This document shows, piece by piece, positions 14,972 to 23,168 of a stretch of DNA of 53,644 nucleotides. The DNA comes from Nocardia mexicana NBRC 108244. GTDB lineage: Bacteria; Actinomycetota; Actinomycetes; Mycobacteriales; Mycobacteriaceae. The stretch's first letter is position 1, and every line of letters starts with the position of its first letter. A model generated the notes under the pieces. It saw only the letters and a list, made by a program, of their open reading frames with translations, searched no databases and was not told where the DNA came from. The position numbers were made by a program, and so were the translations under genes. The DNA lies in contig NZ_BDBV01000107.1 in the NCBI RefSeq assembly GCF_001613165.1, forward strand, positions 1 through 53,644, given 5' to 3'.

Positions 14972-14990
14972 TTAGGTAAACCTAAGCTAA
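14972..14990. promoter_or_regulatory. Iron box (IdeR/DmdR-type operator)
   Basis: TTAGGTAAACCTAAGCTAA. Read on the minus strand it matches 16 of 19 positions of the IdeR consensus TTAGGTTAGGCTAACCTAA. It lies in the divergent promoter between DUF2470 (minus) and a small hypothetical gene (plus) and is the best iron box in the window. Confidence 0.8.
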
Positions 14991-15037
14991 GTGACGACGA
15001 GGGGTTGCGCAAGCGTTGCGATCGCTACGGTGGAAAC

Positions 15038-15496
15038 GTGCCGCATGATTCGAATCCGCCCGCCGAGCCGGTCCTGGTGTCGCTGAGCGTGCCGCCGAAA
15101 CCGTCCGTGGGTCTGGTGGAGGGTCTGGTCCGCGCGCCGTCCGCGGTGTCCGACGCGCCGCTGCTCGACGGCGCGGCACCGGACTCGCAGGTCGCGGCCT
15201 TTCTGGCCGGAGCCGCGCACGCCGATACCGGATTCGTGGCCCGCGCCGCATCGGGGGAGCGGGCCCTGGCACTGGTCGCGGCCACGGCCGCCGCGCTGTG
15301 CGGTGAGGACATCGCGGCGGCGCTGCGCGATCCGGATATCGAATTCCTGCGCGGGCTCAAACCCCCGGCCGTGCAGGCGCTGCGCGAGGTATTGCTGGCA
15401 GTGGAGTCGGACAACCCCCGCGAGGTCGCTCGCACCCTGGCGGTGCTGGCCCCTGACATCGCGCAAACTCCCGGCCCACCCCCGACTCCTCGGTAA
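15038..15496 (+). CDS. Small conserved hypothetical protein upstream of pheA
   Basis: A 152-residue soluble protein starting at GTG 15038 (MPHDSNPPAEPV), with a Pro-rich N-terminus and an alpha-helical, Ala- and Glu-rich remainder ending PPPTPR. No motif is recognised. It shares an upstream region with the DUF2470 gene, which carries an iron box. pheA begins 10 bp after its stop, so the two are very probably co-transcribed. An in-frame ATG at 15005 would overlap the iron-box region and is less likely. Function unknown. Confidence 0.7.
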   Translation: MPHDSNPPAEPVLVSLSVPPKPSVGLVEGLVRAPSAVSDAPLLDGAAPDSQVAAFLAGAAHADTGFVARAASGERALALVAATAAALCGEDIAAALRDPDIEFLRGLKPPAVQALREVLLAVESDNPREVARTLAVLAPDIAQTPGPPPTPR

Positions 15497-15506
15497 TGTC
15501 GTATCC

Positions 15507-16427
15507 GTGCCGCGTATCGCCTATTTCGGGCCGTCGGGAACCTTTACCGAGATGGCCCTTGTCAAGCTCGAGTCCGCGAACGTCTTCGACGGACCGGTCG
15601 AACGCGTCGCCGCACCCAGCCAGGGCGCCGCGCTCGAACTGATCCGGGCCGACGAGGTCGACGGTGCGGTGGTGCCCATCGAGAGTTCGGTGGAGGGGTC
15701 GATATCGCCGACGCTCGATGCGCTCGCCGTCGGCCCGCGCCTGCAGATCGTGGCCGAGACCGAGCTGGATGTGGCCTTCACGATCGTGGCCCGGCCGGGT
15801 GTGGCGCTGGACCAGGTGCGGACCCTCGCCGCCTATCCGGTCGCCGCGGCGCAGGTGCGGGTGTGGCTGTCGAACCATATGCCGCAGGCACGGCTGTACA
15901 CCTCGTCGTCCAACGCCGCCGCCGCGGAGGATGTGGTGAGCGGTCACGCCGAGGCGGCGGTGTCGACCACGCTGGCCGGGGAGCGGCTGGGGCTGGCGGT
16001 GCTGGCCTCCGGCGTGGCCGACCACGACCAGGCGGTCACCCGGTTCGTGCTGGTGACCAGGCCGCGGGTGGCGCCGCCGCGCACCGGCGCCGACCGGACC
16101 TCGCTGGTGGTGTTGGAGCTGGCCAACGAACCGGGTGCCCTGATGCGGGTGTTCGCGGAGTTCGCCACGCGCGGAGTCGATCTCACCCGCATCGAATCGC
16201 GGCCCACCCGTACCGGAATGGGCACCTATCGCTTCTATCTGGATTGCGTCGGGCATGTCGACGACACCGCGGTCGCCGAGGCGCTCAAGGCGCTGCACCG
16301 AACGGCCGGGCGGATCCGCTACCTGGGTTCGTGGCCGGCGAGTTCGCCCAGCGGCAGCACGCCGCCGCCGGACGAGCCCGCGGCGGCCTGGCTGGAAGAC
16401 TTGAAGAAGGGGGTGGCGGATCTGTGA
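15507..16427 (+). CDS. pheA: Prephenate dehydratase
   Basis: A 306-residue monofunctional prephenate dehydratase, which makes phenylpyruvate for phenylalanine synthesis. The catalytic domain occupies about residues 1-185, with the conserved VVPIESSVEGS and the TRF motif at 178-180. The ACT regulatory domain follows (about 198-275), with ELANEPGAL (204-212) and ESRPT (230-234), the Phe-sensing motifs. There is no chorismate mutase domain, as in mycobacterial PheA. The start is GTG at 15507. The stop overlaps the next gene by 4 bases (GTGA), so pheA and the phosphatase gene are coupled. Confidence 0.96.
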   Translation: MPRIAYFGPSGTFTEMALVKLESANVFDGPVERVAAPSQGAALELIRADEVDGAVVPIESSVEGSISPTLDALAVGPRLQIVAETELDVAFTIVARPGVALDQVRTLAAYPVAAAQVRVWLSNHMPQARLYTSSSNAAAAEDVVSGHAEAAVSTTLAGERLGLAVLASGVADHDQAVTRFVLVTRPRVAPPRTGADRTSLVVLELANEPGALMRVFAEFATRGVDLTRIESRPTRTGMGTYRFYLDCVGHVDDTAVAEALKALHRTAGRIRYLGSWPASSPSGSTPPPDEPAAAWLEDLKKGVADL

Positions 16428-17104
16428 GTGACAAGCTGGTCCTGGTGCGGCACGGCGAAACCGAGGGCAATGTCGCGAAGATCCTCGATACCCGCGTGCC
16501 GGGCCTGGCCCTGACCGAACGCGGTGTGGCACAGGCGAAATCGTTCGCGGCCAATCTCGCGGCGTCGCCGCGGCGGTTGTTCTGCTCGGCGGCGTTGCGG
16601 GCGCGCCAGACCGCCGGTCACATCGAATCGGTGACGGGTGTGTCCGCCGAGGTGATCGAAGGGCTGTACGAGGTCCAGGTCGGAGAGCTGGAGGGCGCGA
16701 ATTCCGATGCGGCGCACCGGATGTTCCAGGACGCCTACCACGCCTGGCACCTGGGCGAACTGCAGGTGCGGTTGCCCGGCGGCGAGACCGGGCAGGAGGT
16801 GCTGGACCGGTATCTGCCCGAACTGGAACGGCTTCGCCGGGAGTTCCTGCCGCCCGGCGCCGATCGCCTCGGCGACATCCTGCTCGTCAGTCACGGTGCC
16901 GCAATGCGTTTGGTGGCGCGGGCGATCGGCGGGGTGGAACCGCCGTTCACGACCAACAACCACCTGGACAACACGGAGACCATCGAATTGCTGCCGCGCT
17001 ACCGTGGCCCGGAGTTCCAGGGCTGGGAGTGCGTACGGTGGGGCCGCTACACCCCACCCTTCGAATACGATGCCGAACCCACGGCAGACGACCCGATGGG
17101 GTAA
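16424..17104 (+). CDS. Histidine phosphatase (phosphoglycerate mutase family)
   Basis: A 226-residue member of the histidine phosphatase superfamily. The active-site motif RHGET is at 9-13 (catalytic H10) and the second His is in SHGAAMRL. The middle region YEVQVGELEG fits the mutase-like phosphatase branch. Known activity for the family: phosphohistidine intermediate, with substrates from sugar phosphates to lipids; the substrate here is not readable. Its GTG start overlaps the pheA stop, the same arrangement I recall for Rv3838c-Rv3837c. It faces the EspG gene convergently across 12 bp. Confidence 0.9.
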   Translation: MSDKLVLVRHGETEGNVAKILDTRVPGLALTERGVAQAKSFAANLAASPRRLFCSAALRARQTAGHIESVTGVSAEVIEGLYEVQVGELEGANSDAAHRMFQDAYHAWHLGELQVRLPGGETGQEVLDRYLPELERLRREFLPPGADRLGDILLVSHGAAMRLVARAIGGVEPPFTTNNHLDNTETIELLPRYRGPEFQGWECVRWGRYTPPFEYDAEPTADDPMG

Positions 17105-17116
17105 TGGCCAGGTGCT

Positions 17117-17953
17117 CTAGCCGCCCAGCACTCCCGGATTCGGCTTGAAATCCTCACGCAGTGGCAAGGATTCGATCAGGTTCTCGAGTGCGGCGCGGAG
17201 GCGGGCGGGGGTGCCGCTGCTCAGCGACGACCATTTGACGTCGTCGTCGGAGACGCTGGTGGTCGACAGGAAGCGACCGTTGCGGGTGTCGAAGACGGCC
17301 ACGTGATTGGGCGAGAAATCCCGCTCGCCGTCGCCGTAGATGACACCGACGATCTCCGCGGCGGACTGGATCTCGACCAGAGCCGCGGCCAGCGTGGTGG
17401 CGTCCTGATCCGGCTTGCCGACCTGCGCCAGGCGCCGCGCGGTGGCGGCGGAGTCACCGGTGTCACCCAGGATCGGGGCCAGCTCCTCGGTCGGCGCGTT
17501 CATGCCGTACAGCTCGAGCGCCGGGGGCGAGCCGAGCGCCGCGATCACCGTCCCCGGCAGGTCGGGGCCGCACTGGTCGATGACGAAGGAGTCGGGCCCG
17601 CGTAGGGCGACGACCTCCATGTCGTCGCCCTTGGCCACGCACAGCCGATTCACCGCGTCGCCGACGATCCAGCGCATCTCCAGTGCCCAGTGCGGCCGGT
17701 CCAGCACCCGCATGCGATCCGCGAGTTCCGGCGCGACCGCGTCACCGTGCAGCAGATCCCGATCGGTGAGTGATTCGGCCGCGGCGGACATCGCCTCGGA
17801 GTAGGTGACGTTGTTCTCGTAGTACCGGTTCGCGCTCAGCACCACCGGAATGTCGGTGAGTTCCAGCCGCTCCTGCAGCAGCTGGAACTCGTGAAACGAC
17901 AGCGTGACCGCCTCCAACATGGACGGCCCGTTACCCGCTCCGAGCACCGTCAC
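17117..17953 (-). CDS. EspG family chaperone of type VII secretion
   Basis: A 278-residue protein with the EspG-like pattern: an early VTLSFHEFQLLQERLELTDIP region (read in two parts), then an alpha/beta body and the late segment HVAVFDTRNGRFL. Known role: EspG binds the PPE partner of a PE-PPE pair in the cytosol and keeps it soluble until it enters the ESX channel. The context is decisive: the gene lies directly downstream of PPE and PE genes, and its GTG start overlaps the PPE stop by 4 bases. No ESX core genes (EccC, EccD, MycP) are in the window, so the cassette must use a channel encoded elsewhere. A start at M12 is possible. Confidence 0.82.
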   Translation of the reverse strand: MTVLGAGNGPSMLEAVTLSFHEFQLLQERLELTDIPVVLSANRYYENNVTYSEAMSAAAESLTDRDLLHGDAVAPELADRMRVLDRPHWALEMRWIVGDAVNRLCVAKGDDMEVVALRGPDSFVIDQCGPDLPGTVIAALGSPPALELYGMNAPTEELAPILGDTGDSAATARRLAQVGKPDQDATTLAAALVEIQSAAEIVGVIYGDGERDFSPNHVAVFDTRNGRFLSTTSVSDDDVKWSSLSSGTPARLRAALENLIESLPLREDFKPNPGVLGG

Positions 17954-19119
17954 CTAGTGCTCTCCGCGGACGCGTCCGCGCCGATGACGCCGGGCGCGAT
18001 GACACCGCCCTCGGCGAAGTGCTCGCCGCGCAGGTAGTCGTTACCCGAACGCTCGTCCTCTTCCTCGTCGTTGTGAGCCTGGTTGCCGAGCAACGGATTA
18101 CCCATGGCGTTGTTCGTGCGGGCCGGAGGTGCGCCCGCCTGGCTCGCGGCCGTCGCCTCCGCGGTCGCGGTGGTCGCGGCCGGGCCGCCGCCGATCGCCG
18201 CGCCCGCGCCCCAGCCGTCGGGGAGCTTGAGCGAACCCGCGTTGCTGCCGATGCCGACGGAACCGCCGGAGAACGAGACGGCACGGGTGGCCGCGGCGGT
18301 GCCGCCGACCGCGCCGACCGACGCCATCATCGGGCCCGCGAAGCTCGGGACGCCGGTGCTGCCGTTGAACGCCGAGGAGATCGCGGTACCGGCGACGTTA
18401 CCGGCGGTCGTGACCCCGGTACCGGCCATGGACGCCGCCGACTGCGCGGCCTGGGTGGCGGCGCTCACCACGGACGGGTTGCTCGCGAGCCCCTGGGCTG
18501 CGGCGATCGTGGCCTGCAGCGGATCGCTCGGCGTGGCCTGCATGGTCGCGGATTCACCGCCCTGCGCGGACCCGGCGCCTGCCGCGACCGGCGGCGGGGT
18601 CAGGAACTCGCCGGGCGTGGTGACCAGGGCCGTGGTGGCGGCCTCGTAGGTCTCCATCACCAGGGCGGCGCGGGTGTCCATCGCGACGCGCGCGGCCTCG
18701 GCCGCGGCGAAGCTGCCCGAGACGATTCCGGGTGGGGTGTGCGCGGCCGCCACGGCGGCGTTGGTGGCCCCGATCTCCGGCGGGCTCGGCATCACCAGGG
18801 CGGCGACGCCGTAGGCCGTGGCGTTGGCCGCCGTCTTGGCGCTCATGGTGGCCGCCATGGTGGTCTGCTGTCCCGCCCAGCCGAGGAAGCCGGTCAGCTT
18901 GCTCAGCGCCGCGACACCGTTGATGCCCTCCATGCCGATACCGAGCTCGGCCATCACGCGCGCGACGGTGGCCCCGGCCTCGGCCCAGGCCGCGGACAGC
19001 CCGCCCCAGGCCGTGCTCGCCGCCACGATCGGCACCGCATGTGCCCCCGAATGCAGTGTGGCGCAATTGACTTCGGCGGGTCGGAGCCCCCATATCGCTC
19101 CGGTGATCCCTGCAACCAT
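17950..19119 (-). CDS. PPE family protein
   Basis: A 389-residue PPE-type protein. The N-terminal domain (about 1-170) keeps the alpha-helical PPE fold pattern with a P-x-E variant (RPAEVN) near residue 14 and a Trp-Ala turn (FLGWAGQQ) near the tip region. The C-terminal half (about 180-389) is Ala-, Gly- and Thr-rich, of low complexity, and ends with a charged Asp- and Glu-rich tail. GGGGAG precedes the ATG. It should pair with the PE protein encoded 44 bp upstream and be exported by a type VII (ESX) system. The extracellular role is unknown. Confidence 0.88.
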   Translation of the reverse strand: MVAGITGAIWGLRPAEVNCATLHSGAHAVPIVAASTAWGGLSAAWAEAGATVARVMAELGIGMEGINGVAALSKLTGFLGWAGQQTTMAATMSAKTAANATAYGVAALVMPSPPEIGATNAAVAAAHTPPGIVSGSFAAAEAARVAMDTRAALVMETYEAATTALVTTPGEFLTPPPVAAGAGSAQGGESATMQATPSDPLQATIAAAQGLASNPSVVSAATQAAQSAASMAGTGVTTAGNVAGTAISSAFNGSTGVPSFAGPMMASVGAVGGTAAATRAVSFSGGSVGIGSNAGSLKLPDGWGAGAAIGGGPAATTATAEATAASQAGAPPARTNNAMGNPLLGNQAHNDEEEDERSGNDYLRGEHFAEGGVIAPGVIGADASAESTR

Positions 19120-19163
19120 GGTTCTTTACTCCCCTTGTGTGTCCGAGCCCTGTGGTATCCGAA

Positions 19164-19478
19164 TTACGCCTGGATCGCGCCGCCGACGGCGTTGACGCTG
19201 CCGGCACGCAACATGTCGGTGCCGATGTACTGCGCCAGCTGCATGCGGAGCGTGTTGGCGGCGTGGTGCAGCTCGAGGATCGCCTGGGCCGACGCGCCGT
19301 CGTGGGTGCCCGCGGCGTGGTTGAAGTGACCCGCGGCGAGCAGCGAGACCTCCTCGACGCCGGAGGGAATGACATGGGTTGCCGGTGCCGTCAGGCTGGA
19401 AGCGGCGGCGAGCCGCTCGGCGAGTAGATCGAGTTCGACCGAGGCCGCGAGGATGGCTTCAGGTGAGACGAGAAGCAT
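19164..19478 (-). CDS. PE family protein
   Basis: A 104-residue PE protein. It has the helical hairpin of PE domains, an early SPEAILAAS segment carrying the Pro-Glu, and near the C-terminus the type VII export signal Y-x-x-x-D (YIGTD). It has no extra C-terminal domain, so it is a minimal PE. A strong ribosome site (GAAGGAG) precedes the ATG. It heads a PE-PPE-EspG operon. The usual function is to form a heterodimer with PPE that is recognised for export. Confidence 0.9.
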   Translation of the reverse strand: MLLVSPEAILAASVELDLLAERLAAASSLTAPATHVIPSGVEEVSLLAAGHFNHAAGTHDGASAQAILELHHAANTLRMQLAQYIGTDMLRAGSVNAVGGAIQA

Positions 19479-19622
19479 GACTCGAACTCCTTCTAGTGGT
19501 GTCTATACAGCGGTAGAGCCGGCACATGCCCGCCCTTCGGTGGAACCACGAGAATTCCCCCTACGAGTGATAGGACGCGACGGCTCCCGGCCGGGTTCCC
19601 TCGAATCCGAAGTTTCTTGCGG

Positions 19623-19645
19623 CTTGACCCGCTCCGCGGGTCAAG
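19623..19645 (-). terminator. Hairpin just beyond the duplicated gene end
   Basis: Perfect 10-bp stem CTTGACCCGC / GCGGGTCAAG with a 3-base loop, with no T run in either direction. It lies one base beyond the stop codon of the decayed duplicate of the metallopeptidase 3' end (19647-19715), not next to the live gene's stop. The rest of 19479-19727 shows no gene; the PE promoter should lie within 19479-19620. Confidence 0.7.
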
Positions 19646-19646
19646 A

Positions 19647-19715
19647 TTAACCCCATCCCAGCCGATGAGGGCGGTCTTCGTCAATCCCCGAGCAGTGAAC
19701 TCCCGCATGAATCAC
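19647..19715 (-). pseudogene. Decayed duplicate of the 3' end of the metallopeptidase gene
   Basis: In the metallopeptidase frame this stretch reads 22 codons and a stop, beginning VIHAGVHCSGID and ending RLGWG, against VIHEIAHYFGID and QLGWG at the end of the live gene. The two 69-base segments match at 49 of 69 positions. The copy starts 81 bases beyond the live copy and is in the same frame, so reading past the live stop would add a C-terminal repeat. The zinc-motif Glu is lost (HAGVH instead of HEIAH). It looks like an old partial tandem duplication cut off by a stop codon. Confidence 0.85.
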
Positions 19716-19727
19716 ATCGATTCCGGG

Positions 19728-20081
19728 TCAGCCCCATCCCAGCTGATGCAGGCGATTTTCATCGATACCGAAGTAGTGCGCGATCTCGTGAATCACTGTG
19801 ATCGCCACCTCCTCGACCACCTCTTCCTCGCTGTCGCACATGTCGAGCAGGGCCTCGCGGTAGACCGTGATCGTGTCCGGCAGCGCCCCGCCGTACTGGC
19901 TGTCGACCCGTTCGGTCAGCGCAATGCCGTGGTAGAGGCCGAGGAGGTGGGGGTCCTCGGCGTTGCGGGGCTCGATCAGCACCACCACATTGTCGATGGC
20001 GCGAGCCAGCTCCTCCGGAATCATGTCGAGTGCTTCGCCGACCAGCTCCTCGAACCGGTCGTCGGACATCGAAACGGACAT
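19728..20081 (-). CDS. Zincin-like metallopeptidase (COG3824 family)
   Basis: A 117-residue minimal metallopeptidase-like protein with the zinc motif HEIAHYFGID near the C-terminus, in which the two His and the later Asp should bind zinc. It begins MSVSMSDDRFEELV and is acidic, with no signal peptide. The start at 20081 was chosen for its GAGAG-type ribosome site; M5 at 20069 is the alternative. It follows the septum-formation gene after 22 bp, so the two form an operon, the same pairing I recall for Rv3835-Rv3836. Substrate unknown. Confidence 0.87.
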   Translation of the reverse strand: MSVSMSDDRFEELVGEALDMIPEELARAIDNVVVLIEPRNAEDPHLLGLYHGIALTERVDSQYGGALPDTITVYREALLDMCDSEEEVVEEVAITVIHEIAHYFGIDENRLHQLGWG

Positions 20082-20103
20082 TCGTTCTCTCACCAGCCGG
20101 TAT

Positions 20104-21234
20104 CTACCGCGGCTGCGGCGGGATCGGCGCGGGCGGGGCGCCGGGGAGCGGCGACGGGGTGGAGCGGCCGGAGTTCGGCGGCGGCACCGGCGCCTGGCCG
20201 TCGATGAGTACATCCCCCTTGACCGATCCGGTGATCGTGGAGAAGCCGTCCTGCGTGCCCTTGCCGACCAGACAGCTCAGCCGGTGACTGCCGACCAGCC
20301 AGCTGCGGGTGTCGAGGTTGTCCCAGAAGATGGTGAGCGTCTTGTTGATCAGCGCGTCCTGGCCGCCGAGATATTCGTCCGAGGCGCGGGCGCACTCGTC
20401 CTGCATGTACTTGTCCTGGTCCGCGTTGTTCGGCGGAGCCCCGGTGAAGTGCGTGCCCAGGTCCACCACCGACATCACCTCGTAGGCGTGCGGTTTGGCG
20501 CAGTCGACCGGTTCGTTGGTGGGCAGCCCCTGGCTGATCCCGATGCAGGTGCCGGACTCGAACACCCGCGACTGATCGCTGTCGCGGACCTGGCCCACCG
20601 TCTGCTGGGTGGCGTTGCCGGTGGCGCTGACCAGCTGCAGTCCGCAGCGGATGGTGCGGTCACCGTTGCGCCAGCCGGGTTCGCCCGGGTTGATCATGCC
20701 CACGACGTACCGGCCGCGCGGGTCCAGCCGCCCCCCGAGATAGGCGGCCGCGGCGGGCGTGCAGTGCTCGTCGCGCAGCTCGGCGAACCGCAGCGAGTCC
20801 GGAAACCGTGAGCCCGGCCCGAATTCGCGGCCCGGGTACAGGCTCAGATCGATGTCGGAGGTGACCTCGAACAGGTGCTTGTCCGCGCAGTTGACCTTCG
20901 ACAGGTCCAGCGTCTTGGCGTTGGTCCACGACAGGCAGTCGCCCGGTTTCGCGCTGCCGAACGCGGTGCCCGCCCGCCCGCCGATCTGCGGGGAGGCGGG
21001 GTCGTGTGCCTCCAGGCCGTTCGAGCTGCGGAAGCCGGAGATGAACATCGTCACCAGGGCGGCCACGATCGCGCCGACCGCGACGGCGAGCAGGCCCCAG
21101 CGCAGCTTGTGCGCGGGCAGGTGCACTCGGCCGGATGCGCTGCGCGCGGCCCGCCTCGACGCCGCTCGCCCGGGTTTACCGGGGGCGCCGGACGGTTCGG
21201 TGCCGGGTGCCTGGGGCTCATCATCGGTGGACAT
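20104..21234 (-). CDS. Septum formation family membrane protein
   Basis: A 376-residue protein with a basic, Pro- and Ala-rich cytosolic N-terminus, one transmembrane helix (about 46-67) and a large extracytoplasmic domain. That domain has two similar halves with paired Cys (GDCLSWTN...VNCADKHLFEV and GTCIGIS...VDCAKPHAYEV) characteristic of the actinobacterial septum-formation family, and a Pro-rich tail. The name comes from family annotation; direct proof of a role in septation is not visible here. It heads an operon with the metallopeptidase. The equivalent mycobacterial gene lies next to serS, as it nearly does here. Confidence 0.85.
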   Translation of the reverse strand: MSTDDEPQAPGTEPSGAPGKPGRAASRRAARSASGRVHLPAHKLRWGLLAVAVGAIVAALVTMFISGFRSSNGLEAHDPASPQIGGRAGTAFGSAKPGDCLSWTNAKTLDLSKVNCADKHLFEVTSDIDLSLYPGREFGPGSRFPDSLRFAELRDEHCTPAAAAYLGGRLDPRGRYVVGMINPGEPGWRNGDRTIRCGLQLVSATGNATQQTVGQVRDSDQSRVFESGTCIGISQGLPTNEPVDCAKPHAYEVMSVVDLGTHFTGAPPNNADQDKYMQDECARASDEYLGGQDALINKTLTIFWDNLDTRSWLVGSHRLSCLVGKGTQDGFSTITGSVKGDVLIDGQAPVPPPNSGRSTPSPLPGAPPAPIPPQPR

Positions 21235-21384
21235 CGCGCTCCATCATGACAGCGCGGTTTCGCAGCCGCCACGAGCCTCGGCCGATCCGTCCCCCGGGCC
21301 GGGCGCGACGGTCGCTGCCGCAGCCGCTGGTACGGGCGATTTCGAGCCGATGCGGCACGCTCGGGGAGCGGTGCCGACGGCGGT

Positions 21385-23082
21385 TCAGCCGCGCAGCGCG
21401 GAGGCGAAGATGCCCGTCAGCAGTCGAGGATTCGGTGCGGCGTAGAACTCGGTGAGCTTGCGGGCGGTCTCGGTGGCGGTGTGGTTGTCGACGAACCAGG
21501 GTGGCGTGGGGGCGAGCGCGAACTCGCCCGCGAGCAGTGCGCGGGGCGCCGGCCGGAACGGGCCCGACACCACGGTCCGCTCGACGTCGGCGAGCAGTAA
21601 TGCGTTGTGTACGACGCCGATCCCGCTCTGCACGTCGTCGAGGGTGTGGCCGGGGAACGCGCCCCAGGTGGCGCGCGGCGCCAGGAAGGCCAGCGCGGTC
21701 CAGGCGTTGACGGCGACGGTGCCGTAGTGCAGCCGCTCGATCGCGTGGGCGAACGCCAGGCCCAACCGGCGCCGCGTGCGCGGATGCACGATCACATTCG
21801 CGCCGAGCGTGCCCGCGAGCTCGTGGTTGGCGAATTCGACCGCCCGGTGCAGGAATTCGCCGCCCTCGTAGGGCAGCTCGACCACGCCGAGTACCGGGGC
21901 GAAGTACTCGGTGCGCAGCGCCGGGCCGGTGGCCGACTCGAGCAGCAGCCGCCCGCGGTCGGGGCCGCGTCGTTCGGCGGCGGGATAGGCGGCCACGGCC
22001 TCGGCCACCCGGGCGTCGCTGCCGGGGTAGTACGCGGGTCGGCCCGGTGCCCGGTCCAGGGCGTCGCGCAGTTCGGCGAGGAAGCGGTCCTTCTGTGCCC
22101 ATCGCGCGTCCAGCACCACCACCTGGGTGGCGACGCAGTTGTAGCCGCCGTTGTGCAGCCGCTGGGTCGCGATGTGCTCGGCCTGGTAGCGCAGGTCGGC
22201 GTCGGACCATTCGCCCGGCACGACGATCGCGGGGGACACCCCGCCGAGTTCGCTCGTGATCGGCTTGTCGAGCAGGGGATCCTTGGCCTGCTTGCGGGCC
22301 GCGCCCCCTGCCCCGCCGCCGAAGACGACCGCGTCGTGGGTGCGCGCGCTGCCGGTCATGTGCACGTGCGAGACGGCGGGATGGTGCACCAGATATTCGC
22401 CCGCGTCGGCCCCGCCGGTGACGATGCGCAGCGCGCCGAGCTCCAGGAACGGGGCGAAGACCTGCTCGAACACCGGCAGCAGCGGATCGGTGATCGGGTT
22501 GAGCTTCAGGGCCACCACCCGGTTGTGCGCGAACAGCTCGGTCAGCACGTCCAGGGGCGGGATCGAGGTGATGTTGCCCGCGCCGAGCACCGCCCCGATA
22601 CCGGCGGTGGTGGCCGGATCCCGTTGCGCCAGACCGGCATCGCGGCGGGCGGTCGCGGCATCGATGCCCGGCCGCAGCCAGACCTCGCCACGGAAGCCAT
22701 TGAGCAACAGGCGGTCGTAACCGCCGAACGGCAGGATCGGCACCGCCAGCCGCTCGCCCGGCGCCGCGGACAGGGCGAGCCCGTCGAGCGGGCTGTATCC
22801 GGCCTCGAGCACCGCCAAGGTCTGCTGCAGCGCGTCGGTGGCCTGCAGCACGGCCAGCGGACCCGACATCCATTCCTCGCCGAGCAGCGGGGAGTCGGCG
22901 GGCAGCTGTTTGATCGTGCGCGCAGCGGCGACCCAGTCGGCCGCGTACCGCCCGATTCGGGTGTGCAGTTCCGCGAGGAGCGCGCGGCGTCGGGGTAATG
23001 GTGTTTGTGCCCAGCTCTTTTCGCCGGCGCCCAGCTCGGTGAGGGCGGCGTCGATGACGGACGTGTCGAATGTCGTGCCCAC
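21385..23082 (-). CDS. Aldehyde dehydrogenase family protein
   Basis: A 565-residue NAD(P)-dependent aldehyde dehydrogenase. Visible catalytic residues are K193 (ALKLNP), general base E278 (ELGGVSP) and nucleophile C316 (NGGYNCVATQ). It is longer than the typical 480-500 residues because of an extended N-terminal region. The nucleophile loop GGYNC differs from the common GQxC. The start is taken as GTG 23082 (GTTFDTSV); in-frame sequence further upstream overlaps serS on the other strand and is not credible. It is divergent from serS with an 86-bp gap. The aldehyde is unknown. Confidence 0.88.
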   Translation of the reverse strand: MGTTFDTSVIDAALTELGAGEKSWAQTPLPRRRALLAELHTRIGRYAADWVAAARTIKQLPADSPLLGEEWMSGPLAVLQATDALQQTLAVLEAGYSPLDGLALSAAPGERLAVPILPFGGYDRLLLNGFRGEVWLRPGIDAATARRDAGLAQRDPATTAGIGAVLGAGNITSIPPLDVLTELFAHNRVVALKLNPITDPLLPVFEQVFAPFLELGALRIVTGGADAGEYLVHHPAVSHVHMTGSARTHDAVVFGGGAGGAARKQAKDPLLDKPITSELGGVSPAIVVPGEWSDADLRYQAEHIATQRLHNGGYNCVATQVVVLDARWAQKDRFLAELRDALDRAPGRPAYYPGSDARVAEAVAAYPAAERRGPDRGRLLLESATGPALRTEYFAPVLGVVELPYEGGEFLHRAVEFANHELAGTLGANVIVHPRTRRRLGLAFAHAIERLHYGTVAVNAWTALAFLAPRATWGAFPGHTLDDVQSGIGVVHNALLLADVERTVVSGPFRPAPRALLAGEFALAPTPPWFVDNHTATETARKLTEFYAAPNPRLLTGIFASALRG

Positions 23083-23168
23083 GATCCCACTATGGGCCGC
23101 GCAACGGCGGCCGCGGTGCGAAACGGGGCGATCCGGAGACGCTTCGCGCCACTGAATAGGATCACTGC

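Noticed and set aside
15048..15065. tRNA T-arm-like GATTCGAATCC
   Set aside because: No cloverleaf partners are present and it lies inside the small gene upstream of pheA.
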